This document shows positions 59,581-64,000 of a stretch of DNA of 64,000 bases, one piece after another (the stretch's first letter is position 1; the number at the start of each line of letters is the position of its first letter). The translations under genes were made by a program, and so were the position numbers. The stretch is from the NCBI RefSeq assembly GCF_001571305.1, contig NZ_BCTN01000015.1, positions 62,001 to 126,000 on the forward strand, read 5' to 3'. Under the pieces are notes generated by a model, which was not told where the DNA came from, did no database searches, and was given only the letters and a program-made list of their open reading frames with translations. This stretch comes from Erwinia persicina NBRC 102418 (lineage in GTDB: Bacteria; Pseudomonadota; Gammaproteobacteria; Enterobacterales; Enterobacteriaceae).

Positions 59581-60735
59581 TTAGTCTGCCTGCTTACGCA
59601 GGAAGGCTGGAATATCCAGATAGTCAGGCTCTTTGTTCGTTTGTGCACCCGGATCATTCACCACTTTCGCAGCAGGTTTTTGCTCCTGCGGCAGCGGTGC
59701 CATACCGTGCTGCTGATAACGATTATCCATCAACGGCTGTGTTGTTTGCTTACTGGTCACCAGGGTGATCTCAGGACGCTTATCCATACCGATACCGGTT
59801 GCCACGACGGTGACGCGCAGTTCGTCATTCATTTCCGGATCCAGCGACGTACCGATAACTACGGTGGCGTTATCCGAAGCGAAAGCACGGATAGTGTTAC
59901 CCACGGTTTCAAACTCATCCAGACGCAGATCGAAGCCAGCAGTGATGTTAACCAGTACGCCACGCGCGCCAGACAGGTCAATATCTTCCAGCAGCGGGCT
60001 TGAGATGGCCATTTCAGCCGCTTCTTCGGCACGGTCTTCGCCACAAGCCACACCGGAGCCCATCATCGCATAACCCATTTCGGACATTACGGTGCGCACG
60101 TCAGCAAAGTCGACGTTCATCAGGCCCGGACGGGTGATCAGTTCAGCGATACCCTGTACTGCACCTTTCAACACGTCGTTCGCTGCACCGAAGGCGTCCA
60201 GCAGTGAAATACCGCGACCCAGCACTTTCAGCAGCTTGTCATTTGGGATGGTGATCAGTGAATCAACGTGCTTAGACAGCTCGGCGATACCCTGCTCGGC
60301 AAATGCCATGCGCTTCTTGCCTTCAAAGTTGAAAGGCTTTGTCACCACGGCAACGGTCAGGATACCCAGTTCTTTGGCCACTTCAGCCACGACGGGTGCT
60401 GCACCCGTTCCGGTTCCACCGCCCATACCTGCGGCGATAAATACCATGTCTGCACCTTCCAGTGCCTGACGCAGGGCTTCTCGATCTTCTTCAGCAGAGT
60501 TTCGGCCCACTTCCGGGTTCGCACCCGCGCCGAGGCCTTTAGTAATGCCATTACCGATCTGAATGGTCTGGCCCACTGCTGTTTTACGCAGTGCCTGAGC
60601 GTCAGTGTTTACCGCGAAGAACTCAACGCCTTCGATACGCTCACGCACCATGTGCTCAACGGCGTTGCCACCGCCGCCACCGACGCCGATGACTTTAATC
60701 ACCGCGTCATTGGTTAATTCCATAGGTTCAAACAT
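59581..60735 (-). CDS. ftsZ: Cell division protein FtsZ
   Basis: 384 residues. The tubulin-like GTPase that forms the Z-ring. The GTP-binding signature is [16 protein letters not shown], with N-terminal [14 protein letters not shown] and the synergy-loop Asp residues in [10 protein letters not shown]. The C-terminal peptide [15 protein letters not shown] binds FtsA, ZipA and ZapD. It is 99 bp after ftsA in the division cluster; lpxC follows after 103 bp with room for its own promoter. Confidence 0.98.
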   Translation of the reverse strand: MFEPMELTNDAVIKVIGVGGGGGNAVEHMVRERIEGVEFFAVNTDAQALRKTAVGQTIQIGNGITKGLGAGANPEVGRNSAEEDREALRQALEGADMVFIAAGMGGGTGTGAAPVVAEVAKELGILTVAVVTKPFNFEGKKRMAFAEQGIAELSKHVDSLITIPNDKLLKVLGRGISLLDAFGAANDVLKGAVQGIAELITRPGLMNVDFADVRTVMSEMGYAMMGSGVACGEDRAEEAAEMAISSPLLEDIDLSGARGVLVNITAGFDLRLDEFETVGNTIRAFASDNATVVIGTSLDPEMNDELRVTVVATGIGMDKRPEITLVTSKQTTQPLMDNRYQQHGMAPLPQEQKPAAKVVNDPGAQTNKEPDYLDIPAFLRKQAD

Positions 60736-60834
60736 AATTTCTCTCCGTTATGTGCCTGTTCGCCTGGAGATCACTAATAACGATACCCGCAACATAAACT
60801 TGCTCAGGTATAGCATGATCCCCTTTGGTAAAAA

Positions 60835-62091
60835 TTAAAACTCTTTTCTCAGCCAGCTGTTGATTTTCTTGAACCAATTACCCACTGAGGCTCTTTTTTC
60901 TACTTCTGCCTCACCGTTAAGGTGAGATTCTTTTCCGTAGTGCAATAAACCTACCGCTGTGGAGTAGTAAGGTTCCTGCGCGTAATCCGTTAATCCAGTA
61001 ATATTCAGCGGCTGTCCGATACGTACCTGCGTGTGAAATACACGCTGGGCGCAAGCCGCCAATCCTTCAATTTGTGCCGCGCCGCCGGTCAGTACGATAC
61101 CCGCCGCGAGATGATGTTTAACGCCCTGCTGGCGAAGCTGTTCCTGCAACTGCAGAATTTCGTCATTCACCAGATTAAGCAGTTCGGTATAACGGGGCTC
61201 AATGACTTCAGCCAGCGTCTGACGTTGCAGGCTGCGAGGCGGACGACCGCCTACACTCGGTACTTCAACGTTTTCGTCTTTACCGACAATCGATCCCAGC
61301 GCACAGCCATGACGCACTTTAATCGCTTCAGCATCTGTCGGCGGTGTGCCGAAAGCATAGGCGATATCGCTGGTAACCACGTTGCCCGCATACGGAATCA
61401 CTTTGGTATGGCGCAGCGCGCCGCCGGTGTAGACAGCGATATCCATCGTGCCGCCCCCGACGTCAACCACACACACGCCCAGCTCACGTTCATCTTCAGT
61501 CAGTACCGCAAAGCTGGATGCCAGCCCGGCGAAAATAAGCTGATCCACTTTCAGGCCACAACGCTCAACCGCTTTAACGATGTTTTTCGCCATATCGTTG
61601 TGACAGGTAATCAGGTGTACTTTCGCCTGCATACGTACACCGGATAAACCGACCGGATTTTTGATCCCTTCCTGATAGTCGATCGCATATTCTTGCGGAA
61701 TAACATGGAGGATGCGGTGTTCATCACGAACACGGACGGATTTAGCGGTATGTACCACGTTCTCCACATCTTCCTGTGTCACTTCTTCTTCGGAAATAGG
61801 AACCATCCCTATTTCGTTCTGACAGCTGATATGTTTGCCCGATAATGCAAGGTAAACCGAGGAAATCTGACAGTCAGCCATCAGTTCGGCCTGATCGATA
61901 GCGCGCTGTACGCATTTCACTACCGATTCCAGGTCGTTAACACCGCCTTTATCCATCCCGCGGGACGGACAGCTGCCCACCCCGATAATATTAACCATGC
62001 CATCAGGCAGAACTTCCCCTACCAGGGCGGCGACCTTCGCGGTGCCTATCTCGAGTCCAACTACCAGTTTTCTGTCCGTCGACTTGATCAT
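60835..62091 (-). CDS. ftsA: Cell division protein FtsA
   Basis: 418 residues, an actin-like ATPase that anchors FtsZ to the membrane. [15 protein letters not shown] (phosphate 1) and [14 protein letters not shown] (phosphate 2) are visible, plus the adenosine block [15 protein letters not shown]. The C-terminal amphipathic helix [14 protein letters not shown] is the membrane anchor. The start overlaps the ftsQ stop by 4 bp (ATGA), as in E. coli. Confidence 0.98.
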   Translation of the reverse strand: MIKSTDRKLVVGLEIGTAKVAALVGEVLPDGMVNIIGVGSCPSRGMDKGGVNDLESVVKCVQRAIDQAELMADCQISSVYLALSGKHISCQNEIGMVPISEEEVTQEDVENVVHTAKSVRVRDEHRILHVIPQEYAIDYQEGIKNPVGLSGVRMQAKVHLITCHNDMAKNIVKAVERCGLKVDQLIFAGLASSFAVLTEDERELGVCVVDVGGGTMDIAVYTGGALRHTKVIPYAGNVVTSDIAYAFGTPPTDAEAIKVRHGCALGSIVGKDENVEVPSVGGRPPRSLQRQTLAEVIEPRYTELLNLVNDEILQLQEQLRQQGVKHHLAAGIVLTGGAAQIEGLAACAQRVFHTQVRIGQPLNITGLTDYAQEPYYSTAVGLLHYGKESHLNGEAEVEKRASVGNWFKKINSWLRKEF

Positions 62092-62933
62092 TGTTGTTTA
62101 GCCTGTGCCTGAGTCTGTTGCTGTTGCTGATTACTGTCAGCGGCCGCTATGGGGGCCGGTGCCCATCCTACCCCTGCGCCAGAGTCGTAGCGCAGATCGA
62201 CGTAGGTGATGACCTTGTTGTCCGTCTGTGCCTGCTGTTGCAGGGTGGGGTATAATTCGATGAAGCGCTGCAGCCGCTTCATATCTTCGTTACGCCCCAG
62301 TTCAAGCCGGATGTCATTATCTAACACCAGTTGCCACGAACGCCGTGCGGTCATGGACGCCGCTTTCAGTTTCAATTTGCTGGCCGCCAGTACGTTACTC
62401 ATCTGGTGAAAGCCGGTTAACACTTCGGACTCGCTGCCCTCCGGGCCATACAGCATCGGCATCACTTCTTTGCCGAGGTGACTGGCCGGGACGCTGAACG
62501 ATTTCCCTTCAGCATCAACCATGTGCACATCATTCCAGCGTGCAACCGGGACATACTCCACCAGATGGATCTTTAATTCGTCTGGCCACTGCTTGCGTAC
62601 ACTTACCTGCTGGATCCACGGCAGGCGCTCAATCTGCTGCTGAATAATGTCGACGTCCTGCGACATAAAGGTACCGGGTTCGCCGAGCGATAAAATCGCC
62701 TGACGGATGTCATCGTTAGTGGTGTAGTGCGTCTGTCCCGTCACCACCAGCTTTGACAGCGGCAGACGGGAAGCATCGTTCATCCATTTCAGCACCACTA
62801 ACCCTCCGGCCAGCATCACGCCGATCACCATCAGCAGGAAAACAATGCCTGCCAGACGCGAGCCGTTACTTCGACCGGTACGCGCTTTTTCCTGCGCTTC
62901 ACGGTTACGGACATTCAAAGCAGCCTGAGACAT
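62088..62933 (-). CDS. ftsQ: Cell division protein FtsQ
   Basis: 281 residues. One N-terminal membrane segment ([22 protein letters not shown], about residues 27-48), then a periplasmic POTRA domain ([20 protein letters not shown]) and a beta domain with [25 protein letters not shown]. It links early and late division proteins with FtsB and FtsL. The Gln-rich tail ([15 protein letters not shown]) is variable in the family. The start is 1 bp after the ddlB stop. Confidence 0.97.
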   Translation of the reverse strand: MSQAALNVRNREAQEKARTGRSNGSRLAGIVFLLMVIGVMLAGGLVVLKWMNDASRLPLSKLVVTGQTHYTTNDDIRQAILSLGEPGTFMSQDVDIIQQQIERLPWIQQVSVRKQWPDELKIHLVEYVPVARWNDVHMVDAEGKSFSVPASHLGKEVMPMLYGPEGSESEVLTGFHQMSNVLAASKLKLKAASMTARRSWQLVLDNDIRLELGRNEDMKRLQRFIELYPTLQQQAQTDNKVITYVDLRYDSGAGVGWAPAPIAAADSNQQQQQTQAQAKQQ

Positions 62934-62934
62934 A

Positions 62935-63855
62935 TCAGTCGGCCAGTTCCAGAATGCGTGCCACCAGCTGAGAGAAGTTCATCCCTGCCTGCCTGGCCGC
63001 CATTGGCACCAGACTGTGGCTGGTCATCCCCGGAGACGTATTGACCTCCAGCAGATAAAAGCGCCCGTCCTCTCCCATCATCACATCCACACGACCCCAG
63101 CCGCTGCAACCCAGCGCACGCCATGCGGCGATCACCAGTTCGCTTAATTCTGCTTCCTGTCCGGCACTCAATCCTGATGGACAGAAGTACTGGGTATCAT
63201 CAGAAATATATTTGGCTTCATAGTCATAAAACTCACTGGCGGTCTGAATGCGAATAGACGGCAGAATATCGTCGCCAATCACGCCAACGGTATACTCTGG
63301 CCCGCTAAGAAACGCTTCCACCAGCACTTCATCGTCGTGGCGAAACGCTTCGTCCAGCGCCGCCGGGAACTGATAAGCCTCATTCACCCGTGAGATGCCC
63401 ACGCTGGAGCCTTCACGACTCGGCTTAACGAACAGCGGCAGGCCCAGCGCATCAATACTGGCCAGCACGTCAGGCGTCAGACCGTCATCCATCTGCTGGC
63501 GCGTCAGCGCCACAAAAGGTGACACCGGTAAGCCACAGCCCTGCCACAGATATTTGCTGCGCAGTTTGTCCATGGTGATCGCCGAAGCCATCACGCCGCT
63601 GCCGGTGTAAGGGATCGCCAGATAGTCCAGAACGCCCTGCAGCGTGCCATCTTCACCGCCACGGCCGTGAAGGGCGATAAAGGCTTTCGCAAAGCCCTCT
63701 TCTTTCAAACGCATCACCGGGAAATCACGCGTGTCGACCGGATGTGCATCAATGCCCGCTTCCTGCAGGCCTTTCAGTACCGCAGCACCCGACAACAGTG
63801 ATACGTCACGTTCTGCGGAGGTTCCACCCAGCAATACCGCTACTTTCTCAGCCAT
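62935..63855 (-). CDS. ddlB: D-alanine-D-alanine ligase B
   Basis: 306 residues, ATP-grasp family. The N-terminal [22 protein letters not shown], the grasp loop [12 protein letters not shown], and the metal-binding [28 protein letters not shown] are visible. It makes the D-Ala-D-Ala dipeptide of peptidoglycan. Its start overlaps the murC stop by 8 bp, so the two are translationally coupled. Confidence 0.98.
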   Translation of the reverse strand: MAEKVAVLLGGTSAERDVSLLSGAAVLKGLQEAGIDAHPVDTRDFPVMRLKEEGFAKAFIALHGRGGEDGTLQGVLDYLAIPYTGSGVMASAITMDKLRSKYLWQGCGLPVSPFVALTRQQMDDGLTPDVLASIDALGLPLFVKPSREGSSVGISRVNEAYQFPAALDEAFRHDDEVLVEAFLSGPEYTVGVIGDDILPSIRIQTASEFYDYEAKYISDDTQYFCPSGLSAGQEAELSELVIAAWRALGCSGWGRVDVMMGEDGRFYLLEVNTSPGMTSHSLVPMAARQAGMNFSQLVARILELAD

Positions 63856-64000
63856 GATGTTCCTCTTTATTCGTCTGCAGTTGTAACTTTTGGTCCGCCA
63901 GAGTACGGGCTATACGGCCGACGTTGCCCGCCCCCTGCACCAGAATCAGGTCGTTGCCAGAAAGTTTTGGCAACAGCATTTCCAGAACCGCATCATGGTC
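63848..64000 (-). CDS. murC: UDP-N-acetylmuramate-L-alanine ligase, C-terminal end (runs off the window)
   Basis: The last 50 codons of MurC enter from beyond 64000 and end with TGA at 63848-63850, overlapping ddlB by 8 bp. The residues [30 protein letters not shown] are the characteristic C terminus of MurC (domain 3). It adds L-Ala to UDP-MurNAc at the start of peptide stem synthesis. The identification rests on this tail and synteny (murC-ddlB-ftsQ-ftsA-ftsZ). Confidence 0.92.
   Translation of the reverse strand, partial: DHDAVLEMLLPKLSGNDLILVQGAGNVGRIARTLADQKLQLQTNKEEHHG

Overview
The window looks like chromosome of a plant-associated enterobacterium of the Erwinia/Pantoea group (Erwiniaceae). 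The gene order matches the E. coli 2-3.5 minute region read in the opposite direction (hrpB, sfsA, dksA, gluQ, pcnB, folK, panBCD, yadGH, can, hpt, cueO, yacC, speED, yacL, acnB, lpd-aceF-aceE-pdhR, aroP, ampED, nadC, ppdD-hofBC, guaC, coaE-zapD-yacG, mutT, secA-secM, lpxC, ftsZ-ftsA-ftsQ-ddlB-murC). The proteins are close to, but clearly diverged from, their E. coli counterparts. AceF has two lipoyl domains rather than three, and several accessory loci absent from E. coli interrupt the shared order. No tRNA, rRNA, insertion sequence or prophage was seen.

Layout. 1-9.6 kb: housekeeping genes (RNA helicase start, DksA, glutamyl-queuosine tRNA synthetase, poly(A) polymerase with an AUU start, folate and pantothenate genes, an ABC exporter, carbonic anhydrase). 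9.7-14.4 kb: hpt, then an accessory patch where E. coli has gcd. The patch holds a PLP-dependent Cys/Met-metabolism enzyme behind tandem MetJ-like boxes and a 3-repeat type I-F CRISPR array without cas genes; it is followed by cueO with a clear CueR operator and by yacC. 14.6-20.4 kb: speED, yacL, acnB and a CspA-family cold shock gene with a typical cold-box leader. 20.6-21.4 kb: about 0.8 kb with no convincing gene.

21.4-29 kb is the main accessory block: a crotonase, a thiolase, an AMP-binding acyl-CoA ligase, a hotdog thioesterase, an enoyl-reductase-like MDR protein, then a BioMNY (ECF) biotin transporter in one operon with a short-chain reductase. Together these could run an acyl-CoA chain-building cycle tied to biotin. 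29-37.9 kb: pyruvate dehydrogenase genes with an ERIC element, a strong inverted repeat and a perfect PdhR operator, then aroP. 38-40.4 kb: a sugar symporter and GH43 glycosidase pair. 40.4-41.8 kb: ampDE.

42-43.9 kb: a fasciclin-domain secreted protein next to an ECF sigma factor and an RskA-like anti-sigma factor, the same combination as mycobacterial SigK/RskA/MPT70. 43.9-46.1 kb: a LysR regulator divergent from three small genes (CMD, tautomerase, DUF4865). 46.2-50.4 kb: nadC and type IV pilus-like genes, with a prepilin peptidase placed apart at 53.9 kb. 50.4-64 kb: guaC, coaE-zapD-yacG, mutT, secMA, a DUF721/DciA-type gene, lpxC and the distal part of the division/cell-wall cluster, ending inside murC.
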